A stretch of DNA of 20,097 bases from positions 1-20,097 of the forward strand of contig CAUZSN010000045.1 of assembly GCA_963582345.1 (NCBI GenBank), written 5' to 3'. Below are positions 1-7,219 of this stretch, one piece after another. A program made the translations under genes and the position numbers. The notes under the pieces are model-generated. The model saw only the letters and a list, made by a program, of their open reading frames with translations. It ran no database searches and was not told where the DNA came from. The DNA is from CAUZSN01 sp963582345. GTDB taxonomy: Bacteria; Planctomycetota; Planctomycetia; Planctomycetales; Planctomycetaceae. Numbering within the stretch: the first letter of the stretch is position 1; every line of letters starts with the position of its first letter.

Positions 1-48
1 CGGAACTTGTGGTGCAGTGATCAAAATCGAAGGTTTTCTGGAATGTTG

Positions 49-78
49 TTGATTTCAGCCTTTGCGACCGAATAAAAT
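49..78 (+). promoter_or_regulatory. Possible sigma70-like promoter for the exported Gly/Met-repeat protein gene
   Basis: TTGATT (49-54) and TAAAAT (73-78) are 18 bp apart and match the -35 and -10 consensus at 4/6 and 5/6 positions. They would give a leader of about 155 nt. This is a pattern match only, and planctomycete promoters are poorly defined. The rest of 1-241 holds no supportable gene. One frame is open from position 2 to a TGA at 50-52 and could be the last 16 codons of an upstream gene, but it is too short to judge. Confidence 0.2.
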
Positions 79-228
79 ACATGAACCTAGAGTACTGTGA
101 ACGTCTAAAAGCGTAATTTTTCGGGCTGGGAGGGTGCTTTGTCGATCGATTTCGTCGGATCTTCTGTGATCAGTTTCGTGACGAGATTGGGTCAGCCTAC
201 TGGCGGGCGAGGGGCAGACTCCTAGATT

Positions 229-233
229 AAGGA
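229..233 (+). promoter_or_regulatory. Ribosome binding site that decides the start of the first gene
   Basis: AAGGA at 229-233 lies 8 nt before the ATG at 242 but only 2 nt before an in-frame GTG at 236. The spacing favours ATG 242, so the protein is taken as 294 residues rather than 296. Confidence 0.6.
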
Positions 234-241
234 CTGTGATC

Positions 242-1126
242 ATGATATTGCGTACTTCCGCTATTGTCAGTTGTTTGGTCTTCTGCGTTTTTGTGTCGGG
301 ACTGGACGCTGCTCGAAAAAGTAGAAGCAAGCGACCGATTACGAAACCAAAATTCGATCCGAATGCCGAGAAAGTCGAGTTGTTTGACGGCTTGCAGCAA
401 GGATCACTTGATGCCAAAGTGATCTTGAAAAATTCCAAACAAGGAAATGTTCTGATTGAGAATAAAACGAAGCAGCCGCTGACCGTGCAGTTACCCCAGG
501 CGGTCGTTGCTGTTCAGGTGTTGAAGCAGCTCGATGACGATTTCGGAGGTCTCGGCTTAGGAGGTGGCAGCTCCGGCGGCGGGGGAAGTCGATCACAGAT
601 GGGCGGCGGAATGATGGGCGGCATGGGCATGGGCGGCATGGGTATGGGGGGAATGGGCGGAGGAATGGGCGGAGGAATGGGCGGAGGAATGGGCGGAGGC
701 GGTTTCTTCTCCATCCCACCCGAGAAAGTTGTTCTGTTGAAATATAAAGGCATTTGCCTTGAACATGGCAAGAAAGAGCCAACATCACGAATGACTTACC
801 GACTGGTTAAAATGGAAGAAAAAGTCAAGGATCCCGTAATGCGGGCGCTCTTGACATCGGTAAACCGAACCGATTCTCAGGTGGCCCAGGCAGCGGCTTG
901 GCATTTGGCGAACGGAATGAGTTGGCAACAATTGGCAGCGAAGCGGATCAAGCACTTGGGCGGTCGACGCCCGACGCCCTACTTCTCGGTCGCTCAGATT
1001 TTCCGCGCGCAACAGTTGGTGGCTGAGCTTCAGGCTAAAGTGAAAGAACAAGACAGCAAATCGGATTCAGCAGCCGAGCAATCAGTGCGTTCACGAAGTC
1101 GTACTCGATCGCGCGTCGCACGGTAG
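242..1126 (+). CDS. Exported hypothetical protein with a Gly/Met-rich linker
   Basis: I do not recognise a named family. The 294-residue product begins with a signal peptide: Arg4, a hydrophobic core at about 8-20, and likely cleavage after the Ala pair at 23-24. It is therefore probably exported to the periplasm or cell surface. Residues 25-40 are very basic. Residues about 40-100 read as a folded, strand-rich segment. Residues 102-154 are a low-complexity Gly/Ser then Gly/Met linker. A second folded segment follows (about 155-265), containing one Cys (Cys172) and an Ala-rich helical stretch around 213-225. The tail (281-294) alternates Arg and Ser. The two folded parts may be one domain split by the flexible linker; that is inference. 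The gene stands alone, followed by a strong terminator. It could be a surface, polyanion-binding or envelope scaffold protein, but nothing in the sequence proves a role. Confidence 0.8.
   Translation: MILRTSAIVSCLVFCVFVSGLDAARKSRSKRPITKPKFDPNAEKVELFDGLQQGSLDAKVILKNSKQGNVLIENKTKQPLTVQLPQAVVAVQVLKQLDDDFGGLGLGGGSSGGGGSRSQMGGGMMGGMGMGGMGMGGMGGGMGGGMGGGMGGGGFFSIPPEKVVLLKYKGICLEHGKKEPTSRMTYRLVKMEEKVKDPVMRALLTSVNRTDSQVAQAAAWHLANGMSWQQLAAKRIKHLGGRRPTPYFSVAQIFRAQQLVAELQAKVKEQDSKSDSAAEQSVRSRSRTRSRVAR
651..698 (+). repeat. Four perfect 12-bp tandem repeats encoding Gly-Met-Gly-Gly
   Basis: The unit GAATGGGCGGAG occurs four times without a mismatch (651-662, 663-674, 675-686, 687-698). It is in frame and adds four residues per unit. 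Degenerate copies of the same Gly/Met pattern extend left to about 598. Perfect identity at the DNA level suggests recent slippage expansion, so the copy number may differ between strains. Confidence 0.9.
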
Positions 1127-1173
1127 ATGGAATGGTTTTTTTTGAAACCCGTCCGAAATGATGAAGCAACGGC

Positions 1174-1204
1174 AAGGGACTCGCTCTGAGTGAGTCCCTT
1201 TTGT
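1174..1204 (+). terminator. Intrinsic terminator after the exported-protein gene
   Basis: AAGGGACTC (1174-1182) pairs perfectly with GAGTCCCTT (1192-1200). The stem can extend three more pairs, one of them G-U, leaving a 3-nt CTG loop. A T-rich stretch follows (TTTTGTCTT, 1199-1207). It lies 48 bp past the stop codon. It also lies beyond the end of convergent nadC, but the minus-strand side lacks a T-run, so it mainly serves the plus strand. Confidence 0.8.
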
Positions 1205-1269
1205 CTTACTGTGGCTTGCCGCTACCTGACGACGGTATTCGGAAAGTGCCAGTCACCTTTTCCGCAGTC

Positions 1270-2151
1270 TCACTTCCTATCGAATGCCATATCCAAAGCG
1301 ACGGCTGAATGAGTCAGTGCGCCCACGCTGATTCGTTCGACACCAGTGCCGGCAATCTTGGCGACATTGTGGAGCGTGATGCATCCGGATGCTTCTAGTA
1401 AAACATCAGGCGCAAGGCGGTTGCGTAGCGCAACGGCTTTGCTCAGGTGTTGGCCGTCCATGTTGTCTAGTAGTACGATGTCTGGCCGGCCTTCCAGGCA
1501 GTCGGTTAGTTGATCAAGTGAGTCCACTTCGACTGCGATCTGCATTCCGGCCGACACACGATCGCGCGCGTGGCGAATGGCGTCGGCAAGGTTGGCATTG
1601 GTTCTTGATTCGCTCCAAGCGGCCAGATGGTTGTCCTTGATCAGGACTGCATCATAAAGGCCCATGCGGTGGTTAGTGCCGCCTCCAACGCGGACCGCGT
1701 ATTTTTCCAAGACGCGCCAACCAGGAAGTGTTTTACGTGTGTCCAGTATTTTTGACTTGGTAGAAGATACGGCAGCGACAAACTTTCGTGTCAACGTGGC
1801 CACTCCGCTTAGGTGAGTCAAACAATTCAACGCCGTTCGTTCGCCAGTCAGCAATGATCGGAGTGGACCGCACAGGATTCCGATTACCGATCCTGGTTTC
1901 ACAGCCGAACCGTCGCGCAACAGGACGTTGCAGCGAACCAAGGGGTCGAGGATGTCGAAGACGATCTGCGCTGCCGGCATTCCAGCCAGTACGCCGGTTT
2001 GTCTCGCCACAACTTGAACCTCACCGGATTCGTTTTCACCAATAAGCGCTTGACAAGTCCGGTCGCCTTCATCCTGCAGATCTTCGTCCAGTGCGAGGCG
2101 AATCAGTTGCGTGGCTGCTGCTCGTTCGATGTCTTGAAAGCCCGGTGGCAT
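1270..2151 (-). CDS. nadC: Nicotinate-nucleotide pyrophosphorylase (carboxylating)
   Basis: Quinolinate phosphoribosyltransferase: quinolinate plus PRPP gives nicotinate mononucleotide, CO2 and pyrophosphate, in cytoplasmic de novo NAD synthesis. The 293-residue protein has the usual family length. Visible signatures are GERTALN (103-109), the substrate-binding DTRKT (137-141), the hallmark GGGTNHR..L.DAVLIKDNH (157-175), the acidic EVEVD-like strand (207-210), LLDNM (227-231) and the C-terminal SGCIT/SVGALTHS phosphate-binding loops. The open frame continues upstream to a TTG at 2220, but ATG 2151 has AGGA (2158-2161) 6 nt upstream and gives the normal N-terminus. nadA and nadB are not in the window. 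The gene is divergent from ald across about 130 bp. Confidence 0.95.
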   Translation of the reverse strand: MPPGFQDIERAAATQLIRLALDEDLQDEGDRTCQALIGENESGEVQVVARQTGVLAGMPAAQIVFDILDPLVRCNVLLRDGSAVKPGSVIGILCGPLRSLLTGERTALNCLTHLSGVATLTRKFVAAVSSTKSKILDTRKTLPGWRVLEKYAVRVGGGTNHRMGLYDAVLIKDNHLAAWSESRTNANLADAIRHARDRVSAGMQIAVEVDSLDQLTDCLEGRPDIVLLDNMDGQHLSKAVALRNRLAPDVLLEASGCITLHNVAKIAGTGVERISVGALTHSAVALDMAFDRK

Positions 2152-2157
2152 GTGTGA

Positions 2158-2161
2158 TCCT
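2158..2161 (-). promoter_or_regulatory. Ribosome binding site that decides the nadC start
   Basis: AGGA on the minus strand sits 6 nt before ATG 2151. The longer reading from TTG 2220 has no comparable site and would add 23 hydrophobic residues that the NadC family lacks. Confidence 0.6.
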
Positions 2162-2281
2162 GTCACAGTTAGTAGTATTGCTATTGTCGCTTGGATGATG
2201 TTGTTTTGCACGAACGCCAATGCTCTGCTGGAATCTAGGTTGCAAAGCGTTTCGGCAACAGATCGTTAACGGAGTCAGGCT

Positions 2282-3409
2282 ATGATTGTGGGCGTGCCGC
2301 GAGAGATCAAGCAAGACGAATATCGAGTAGCCTTGTTGCCCGTCGGTGCGGAAGAGTTGACTCGGGCCGGACACCGTCTTTTGGTCGAGCGAGGAGCCGG
2401 GTTGGGCAGCGGCATTCCCGATGAGTTGTACGCTGACAATGGGGCGGAAATTGTCGAATGCTCGGACAAGATTTACGATGAAGCCGAACTGGTCATCAAA
2501 GTGAAGGAGCCGCAGAGGTCAGAGCTTTCAAAATTGAAGCACGGTCAGGTGGTCTTCACCTACTTTCATTTCGCGGCTGACGAGGAGTTGACCCGCGGCA
2601 TTCTGGACACTGCAATTACGGCCGTTGCGTATGAAACCTTGCGCGGCCAGAAGGGTGATTTGCCTTGCTTGACTCCAATGAGCGAAGTGGCTGGACGGAT
2701 GAGTATTCAAGAAGGCGCGAAGTTTCTGGAGCGTCCACAAGAGGGGCGCGGGATCCTGTTGGGCGGAGTGCCCGGAGTTTCACCGGCGCACATTGTGATT
2801 CTTGGCGGTGGAGTGGTCGGCAAGAACGCCGCGCGAATCGCCGCCGGTTTTCAGGCCGACGTCGTCATCCTGGACACCAACGTCGACCAGCTGCGATACC
2901 TGGAAGACATTATGCCGGCCAACGTCAACACGATGTTCAGCGATCGGCACACGATTCGTGATCAATTGCGGATGGCGGATCTGTTAATCGGTGCTGTTCT
3001 GATCGAAGGCGCTCGGGCGCCAATTTTAGTCAGTCGCGAGGAATTGATGTTCATGAATCCAGGTGCCGTGATTATCGACGTGGCCGTCGATCAAGGGGGT
3101 TGCATCGAAACATCACGGCCGACAACGCATTCCGACCCAACCTATATCGTCGATGACATCGTACATTACTGCGTGACCAACATGCCGGGGGCCGTCGGCC
3201 GCACGAGCACCTACGCGTTGTGTAACGTGACGTTTCCCTATGTGTTGAAGATTGCCACCCATGGCATTCATAGTGCAAGCGTTTGCGATCCGGGATTGGC
3301 CAATGCAGTCAACATGTTCGATGGCAAAGTGACTAACCAGGCGGTGGCCGATACGTTTGATATTCCGTTTGAGGAATATAAGCCGGCGTCTGCAGTACAA
3401 GCCGGCTGA
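2282..3409 (+). CDS. ald: Alanine dehydrogenase
   Basis: NAD-dependent L-alanine dehydrogenase: reversible oxidative deamination of L-alanine to pyruvate and ammonium, linking amino-acid nitrogen and central carbon in the cytoplasm. The 375 residues match the family length (about 370). Residues known to be catalytic or substrate-binding in the Mycobacterium and Bacillus enzymes are all present at the expected numbers: Arg15, Lys75, His96 and Asp270. The Rossmann motif GGGVVG is at 175-180, with the NAD-ribose acidic residue Asp198 at the end of the following strand. ATG 2282 has GGAG (2271-2274) 7 nt upstream. It is transcribed away from nadC and is convergent with the kinase gene, 45 bp between stops. 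A 7-bp inverted repeat (3381-3387 / 3401-3407) spans its stop codon region but has no T-run. Confidence 0.96.
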   Translation: MIVGVPREIKQDEYRVALLPVGAEELTRAGHRLLVERGAGLGSGIPDELYADNGAEIVECSDKIYDEAELVIKVKEPQRSELSKLKHGQVVFTYFHFAADEELTRGILDTAITAVAYETLRGQKGDLPCLTPMSEVAGRMSIQEGAKFLERPQEGRGILLGGVPGVSPAHIVILGGGVVGKNAARIAAGFQADVVILDTNVDQLRYLEDIMPANVNTMFSDRHTIRDQLRMADLLIGAVLIEGARAPILVSREELMFMNPGAVIIDVAVDQGGCIETSRPTTHSDPTYIVDDIVHYCVTNMPGAVGRTSTYALCNVTFPYVLKIATHGIHSASVCDPGLANAVNMFDGKVTNQAVADTFDIPFEEYKPASAVQAG

Positions 3410-3454
3410 TTGACAAGCCAATGTCCGTGCACCACGTCTGGCGGGACTGATCCA

Positions 3455-4420
3455 TCAGTGTTGCCGTTGGGTTGTGTCCTTCTCGTCCGTCTTAGGGGGA
3501 CGAAGCCGATTCAACGCGTTGCGGAAATTCCTGAGCATCTTAGTCACTGAAGACCAACGATCTGAGGGATGAGTCTTCAATCCCCGCATGATTGTCTCAG
3601 CCACTTTGCCATCAATGTCAGCTGCCAATTCGCGAATGTCGGTGGGACGTTTGTTGATCCGTTGCAACAACATGTCGATCGATTCGGCCGCGTCCCACGG
3701 TAGATCTCTGGTGTACATTTCGTAGCACGTGACGGCGTACGAGAAAATGTCGATCCGCTGATCAGTCTTCAGGCGCTTAATCAATTCGGGAGCCATATAG
3801 TTGACTGTTCCCGTGCGGTTCCCTGGCTTATGAAAGTCGGCGACGTTGGGAACAACCAGACCAAAATCAATCAGTTTGATTTGGTTGTCCAGGTCGATCA
3901 ACACGTTCCGCGGACAAATATCCCTGTGGATCCAGTTCTCCTTGTGGAAATATTCGATTGCTTCACCCAATTGGATGATGAACTGCAGACAGTTTTGTTT
4001 CATTACCTTGTTTTGAACGTCCACCAGATAGCTCAGTCCAACACCGTCAATGAAATCCATCACCAGAAACTGTTCGTTGTTGGTCGTAATGCCGTATTCA
4101 TAGGTCCGGACGATATGTGGATGATTCAATTGAACCGCGATGAAACCTTCACTGGGTTTGTTCCGGCCAATGAAACGCGATTCCAGTTGCCGAGTTTTCG
4201 GCATGTCAAGTATTTTTACGGCTGCGGGTCTTCCGGTCATGGTGTCTATGGCACGCCAGACATTCGACATGCTTCCTTGACCGACCTGGCTGATCAGGTC
4301 AAACCGTCGCGTGAGGTCAACTTTTTCGACCTTCGGTTTGCGTTGGAATAGTGTCGTCAGGAAATTTTTCGCAATTCGTCGCGTGAAGTTGGCAGCAAAG
4401 CGTCTATAAGTCGTGTTCAT
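3455..4420 (-). CDS. Hanks-type serine/threonine protein kinase, soluble, Cys in catalytic loop
   Basis: A single kinase domain fills about residues 40-300 of 321. Seen: Gly-rich loop GQGSMS (47-52), ATP-anchoring Lys69 in AAVK, the pairing helix Glu91, HRD (165-167), Asn172, DFG (185-187), APE (210-212) and the helix-F Asp224. The catalytic-loop Lys of Ser/Thr kinases (HRDxKPxN) is Cys169 here. Arg171 occupies the place of the Arg in the tyrosine-kinase loop HRDLAARN, so activity is still plausible. There is no transmembrane segment or extracellular sensor domain, unlike many bacterial PknB-type kinases. The N-terminal 35 residues are basic and may bind a membrane or partner. It is the last gene of a minus-strand group after accD (91-bp gap). 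The start has no clear Shine-Dalgarno site. The substrate is unknown. Confidence 0.92.
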   Translation of the reverse strand: MNTTYRRFAANFTRRIAKNFLTTLFQRKPKVEKVDLTRRFDLISQVGQGSMSNVWRAIDTMTGRPAAVKILDMPKTRQLESRFIGRNKPSEGFIAVQLNHPHIVRTYEYGITTNNEQFLVMDFIDGVGLSYLVDVQNKVMKQNCLQFIIQLGEAIEYFHKENWIHRDICPRNVLIDLDNQIKLIDFGLVVPNVADFHKPGNRTGTVNYMAPELIKRLKTDQRIDIFSYAVTCYEMYTRDLPWDAAESIDMLLQRINKRPTDIRELAADIDGKVAETIMRGLKTHPSDRWSSVTKMLRNFRNALNRLRPPKTDEKDTTQRQH

Positions 4421-4511
4421 CGTGCCGCCATGGTAGGTTTAATGAAACAAGGCTGGACCAATTTGGACCGGCTGACCACTGCACGAGAAATAGTGACGAA
4501 ATCCAAGCCGA

Positions 4512-5372
4512 TCATTGACCGCAATAATCGATGACTCGAGCGATTTCAGTCCGCAGTTCGTGACGGTCGACAATGCGATCGACAAAACCGTTTTTCAACA
4601 GGAACTCGCTCGTTTGGAATCCCTTGGGTAGTTTCATAGAGACGGTGGCCTGTACGACGCGCGGGCCGGCGAATCCGACGAGTGCTTTTGGTTCAGCGAA
4701 AATGACATCGCCTAGTGAGGCAAAGCTGGCCGCAACACCGCCCATGGTCGGATTCGTGAGTACCGAAATAAATAGGCCGCCGCCGTTGTGATACCGAGCC
4801 AGCGCGGCTGAGACTTTACCCATTTGCATCAGCGACAGTATGCCTTCATGCATGCGAGCCCCGCCACCCGATCCACTGACGATGACGAGTGGCAGCTTCA
4901 TTTTCGTCGCGTTTTCAATGGCACGTGTCAGTTTCTCACCGACCGCTGATCCCATGCTCCCCATGATGAATGCGGCGTCAGTCAACCCGAACACCAACGG
5001 ACGACCGCGCATGTAGCCGCGACCGACCACACAAGCTTCTCTGAGCCCGGTCTTTTGCTGCTCATCGATGAGTCTCTGTTTGTATGATTTCTTGTCCATA
5101 AACTCCAATGGATCACAAGAATGCAAATCAGCAAACCACTCTTCGAAACTGTCGTCGTCCAGCAGTTGCTGGATTCGCGTCGTGGCGGTGACGTAAAAAT
5201 GATGATCGCAGTTAGGCTCTGGACAGACGCCCAGGTTGTTCTCGACGTCCTTGCGGAAAACCGTGGATTTGCATCCGTTACACCTGATCCACAAGCCTTC
5301 CGGAACTCCCCGTTTTTTTCGTTTCACGTGACCAATCCACGATTTCAGGTCAGGCTTTTGGATCGAACTCAC
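4512..5372 (-). CDS. accD: Acetyl-CoA carboxylase carboxyltransferase subunit beta
   Basis: AccD pairs with AccA to transfer CO2 from biotin carboxyl carrier protein to acetyl-CoA, making malonyl-CoA for fatty-acid synthesis. The 286-residue product has an N-terminal zinc ribbon with Cys31, Cys34, Cys50 and Cys55, then the crotonase-like carboxyltransferase fold. The latter shows the Gly-rich acyl-CoA oxyanion region SGSGGGARMHEG (166-177) and TNPTMGGVAASFASLGD. The second Cys pair is spaced CX4C rather than the usual CX2C. The start is GTG 5372, fixed by AGGAG at 5381-5385, 8 nt away. An out-of-frame ATG overlaps this leader and would encode only three codons. accA is not in the window. The upstream neighbour is the phosphatase-fold gene (90 bp) and downstream is the kinase. 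Confidence 0.95.
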   Translation of the reverse strand: MSSIQKPDLKSWIGHVKRKKRGVPEGLWIRCNGCKSTVFRKDVENNLGVCPEPNCDHHFYVTATTRIQQLLDDDSFEEWFADLHSCDPLEFMDKKSYKQRLIDEQQKTGLREACVVGRGYMRGRPLVFGLTDAAFIMGSMGSAVGEKLTRAIENATKMKLPLVIVSGSGGGARMHEGILSLMQMGKVSAALARYHNGGGLFISVLTNPTMGGVAASFASLGDVIFAEPKALVGFAGPRVVQATVSMKLPKGFQTSEFLLKNGFVDRIVDRHELRTEIARVIDYCGQ

Positions 5373-5380
5373 CAGGGCAT

Positions 5381-5386
5381 CTCCTC
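5381..5386 (-). promoter_or_regulatory. Ribosome binding site fixing the accD GTG start
   Basis: GAGGAG on the minus strand is 8 nt before GTG 5372. A nearer ATG (5378-5380) directly abuts the site and is out of frame, ending in a TGA that overlaps the GTG start. Confidence 0.65.
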
Positions 5387-5462
5387 AGTCCTCAAACAGT
5401 CCGTCGGCGGCAGGATCGCTGTGTCCATAATATACGTCATTCAAGACAATCCCGAAAACGGC

Positions 5463-6092
5463 CTAGGTCGAACTCTTCGCACTCGCGACCTGTTTGACCG
5501 TTTCGTTGGGTTGCGTAGGGTCCGCCGGAAATTTTCCATTTGTTTCAATGATCTCGACCAAGCGATTCTCGTGACAGCGGCAAGCGAGTTCCGAAAACTT
5601 CAATTTGCCACCTTTAATCACACAGCTTACAAGACTTGCCACTGGGTCGGAAGCTACAACTGCGATTGGCGGTTTGCGTTTCAGTAGTTTTGGCAGCACC
5701 TTCTTAATTCGCTCGATCGCATGCGATATTGTTTCGCCTTCAGGCGGGCAAATCGTTTCGGGTGCTTCTTGCCACTGTTTGCAAACTTTCGGGAACTTGC
5801 GACGAATTTCTTCCAATGGCAGTCCCTGCCACAATCCTTGATCGAGGTTTTTTAAACCTTTGGATTCTTTAACGGGAATGTTCAACGCGGTTCCGATTGC
5901 ACGAGCAGTGCTGCGGGCCGGTTCACATGGCGCAGTGTAAATAATGTCCAACGAGAACTGTCTCAACTCATCAATGATGACTTGTACCTGGTCTTCACCG
6001 CGTCGATTCAAGGGCAAATCCAGCGAGCCTTGCACTCGATTTTGCTCGTTGAAATCGGTGCACCCCGGACGAACTAAAACGATAGTGGGCAT
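5463..6092 (-). CDS. Histidine-phosphatase-fold protein lacking its catalytic residues (pseudo-phosphatase)
   Basis: The 209-residue protein aligns by eye over its whole length with the phosphoglycerate-mutase/histidine phosphatase superfamily. It keeps the fold markers: LVR at 6-8, LPLNRRGEDQ (26-35), Arg60 in the CEPAR motif, and the GLWQG turn (86-90). The nucleophile His of RHG is Pro9, the proton-donor Glu before G-x-W-x-G is Asn82, and the second catalytic His is Asp149, followed by Pro150 in place of Gly. Both phosphate-binding arginines (Arg8, Arg60) remain, so it may still bind a phosphorylated ligand. The frame is intact, which argues against simple decay. It starts 36 bp after rpe and is followed by accD, suggesting co-expression. 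The start has only a weak purine-rich stretch upstream. A regulatory or ligand-binding role is inference. Confidence 0.85.
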   Translation of the reverse strand: MPTIVLVRPGCTDFNEQNRVQGSLDLPLNRRGEDQVQVIIDELRQFSLDIIYTAPCEPARSTARAIGTALNIPVKESKGLKNLDQGLWQGLPLEEIRRKFPKVCKQWQEAPETICPPEGETISHAIERIKKVLPKLLKRKPPIAVVASDPVASLVSCVIKGGKLKFSELACRCHENRLVEIIETNGKFPADPTQPNETVKQVASAKSST

Positions 6093-6128
6093 GGAATCAA
6101 TAGCTCTCTTTATTGCAAGAACTGAGGG

Positions 6129-6935
6129 TCAGATGGCGCGATCGTCCGAATTCTTGACAATTTGATCGTGGTGCGACCGTCCTGCGGTCATGTGGCGATG
6201 CACGGTCGCCTGCGATTGTGGGTGAGCGTGACTGCTTAAAACAAGTTCACGCAGTTTGTTGATCGCAAGATCGTAATCTGGTGCATCAAAAATCGCGCTT
6301 CCGACCACAAAGACGTTGGCTCCTGCGACAGCAGCACAGCCAATAGTCGATGGTTCTACTCCGCCATCGATCGAAACCAGCGTGTCGGGCGAAACCAACT
6401 GAGCGACCCGTCGGAGTTTGTCCAGCGACTCAGGCAGAAACACTTGACCGCCGAATCCGGGTTCGACGCTCATAATCAGGACTAAGTCACATTCCCCAAG
6501 ATACTGCTCGATGAGGTCGACTGGAGTGCTTGGATTGATGGCCAATCCGGCGATGGCATCAGCATCATGAATGCGCCGCAATAATTTTTCCGGATCTATC
6601 GGTTCGGACCGATTGGCGACCGCTTCGAAATGAAACGTGATGCAGTCACAGCCTGCCTGTAGGTAGCTATCGAGATATCGCTCGGGGTGAGAGATCATCA
6701 GGTGCGCGTCGAAGGGCACATCCGTCAATTGCCGCAGCCGTTCGATCACCATCGGCCCGTACGATAGATTTGGGACGAAGTTTCCGTCCATGACGTCCAG
6801 GTGCAACATTTGCACACCTGCCGTTTCGAGCAACGCGACTTCGCGGTGCAGATTGCCAAAATCACACTTCAACATCGACGGTGCGATTAGAGAATTGTGA
6901 CGAGTCAGTTCTTCCAGGACAGTCTGTCGACTCAT
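6129..6935 (-). CDS. rpe: Ribulose-phosphate 3-epimerase with His-rich C-terminal tail
   Basis: Interconverts D-ribulose 5-phosphate and D-xylulose 5-phosphate in the pentose phosphate pathway. The TIM-barrel signatures are all present: IAPSML (17-22), LHLDVMDGNFVPN with metal ligands His45 and Asp47 (44-56), AHLM with His78, the phosphate-loop region SVEPGFGGQ (156-164), and IDGGV with catalytic Asp190, then VGSAIF. The family is usually about 220-225 residues; this one has 268. The extra residues, about 236-268, form a hydrophilic tail with six histidines between 236 and 256. No Shine-Dalgarno site is visible before ATG 6935. It is first of a probable co-transcribed set with the phosphatase-fold gene 36 bp downstream. 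The 284 bp between it and gap hold no recognisable gene. Confidence 0.95.
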   Translation of the reverse strand: MSRQTVLEELTRHNSLIAPSMLKCDFGNLHREVALLETAGVQMLHLDVMDGNFVPNLSYGPMVIERLRQLTDVPFDAHLMISHPERYLDSYLQAGCDCITFHFEAVANRSEPIDPEKLLRRIHDADAIAGLAINPSTPVDLIEQYLGECDLVLIMSVEPGFGGQVFLPESLDKLRRVAQLVSPDTLVSIDGGVEPSTIGCAAVAGANVFVVGSAIFDAPDYDLAINKLRELVLSSHAHPQSQATVHRHMTAGRSHHDQIVKNSDDRAI

Positions 6936-7219
6936 CGAGGTGCTATCTGCGATGTCAGTATAGAGGAAAGATATCGGAGCAGAATCGTTTAAAACCGATT
7001 CATTCCGGATTGCGAAAGCGAACTACTCAGATTTCCTGTGAAATGTACAAATGGAGCCGATCATTGTGACGGGTTGTATAACGCGAGTCCAGTCGAATGT
7101 CGATTGAACCAGACCGTCTTCCTTTAACCGAACTCTATTTCCCTATCAGGTAATCACTTGTGGCGCCGCGTTCGAAAGGCTCCCTAATGCGCGTTCGTTG
7201 CAGCAAGCATCACCAGTCG

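Noticed and set aside
339..788. Long minus-strand frames opposite the Gly/Met-rich coding region, including a Pro-rich one
   Set aside because: They are the antisense of the GC-rich Gly/Met repeat. The plus-strand frame has a signal peptide, a ribosome binding site and a terminator.
2152..2220. A 23-residue hydrophobic N-terminal extension of NadC from TTG 2220
   Set aside because: It looks like a signal peptide, but ATG 2151 has a well-placed AGGA and the family has no export signal.
3381..3407. Perfect 7-bp inverted repeat spanning the end of ald as a terminator
   Set aside because: There is no T-run on either side, and most of it is coding sequence with a self-complementary GCCGGC core.
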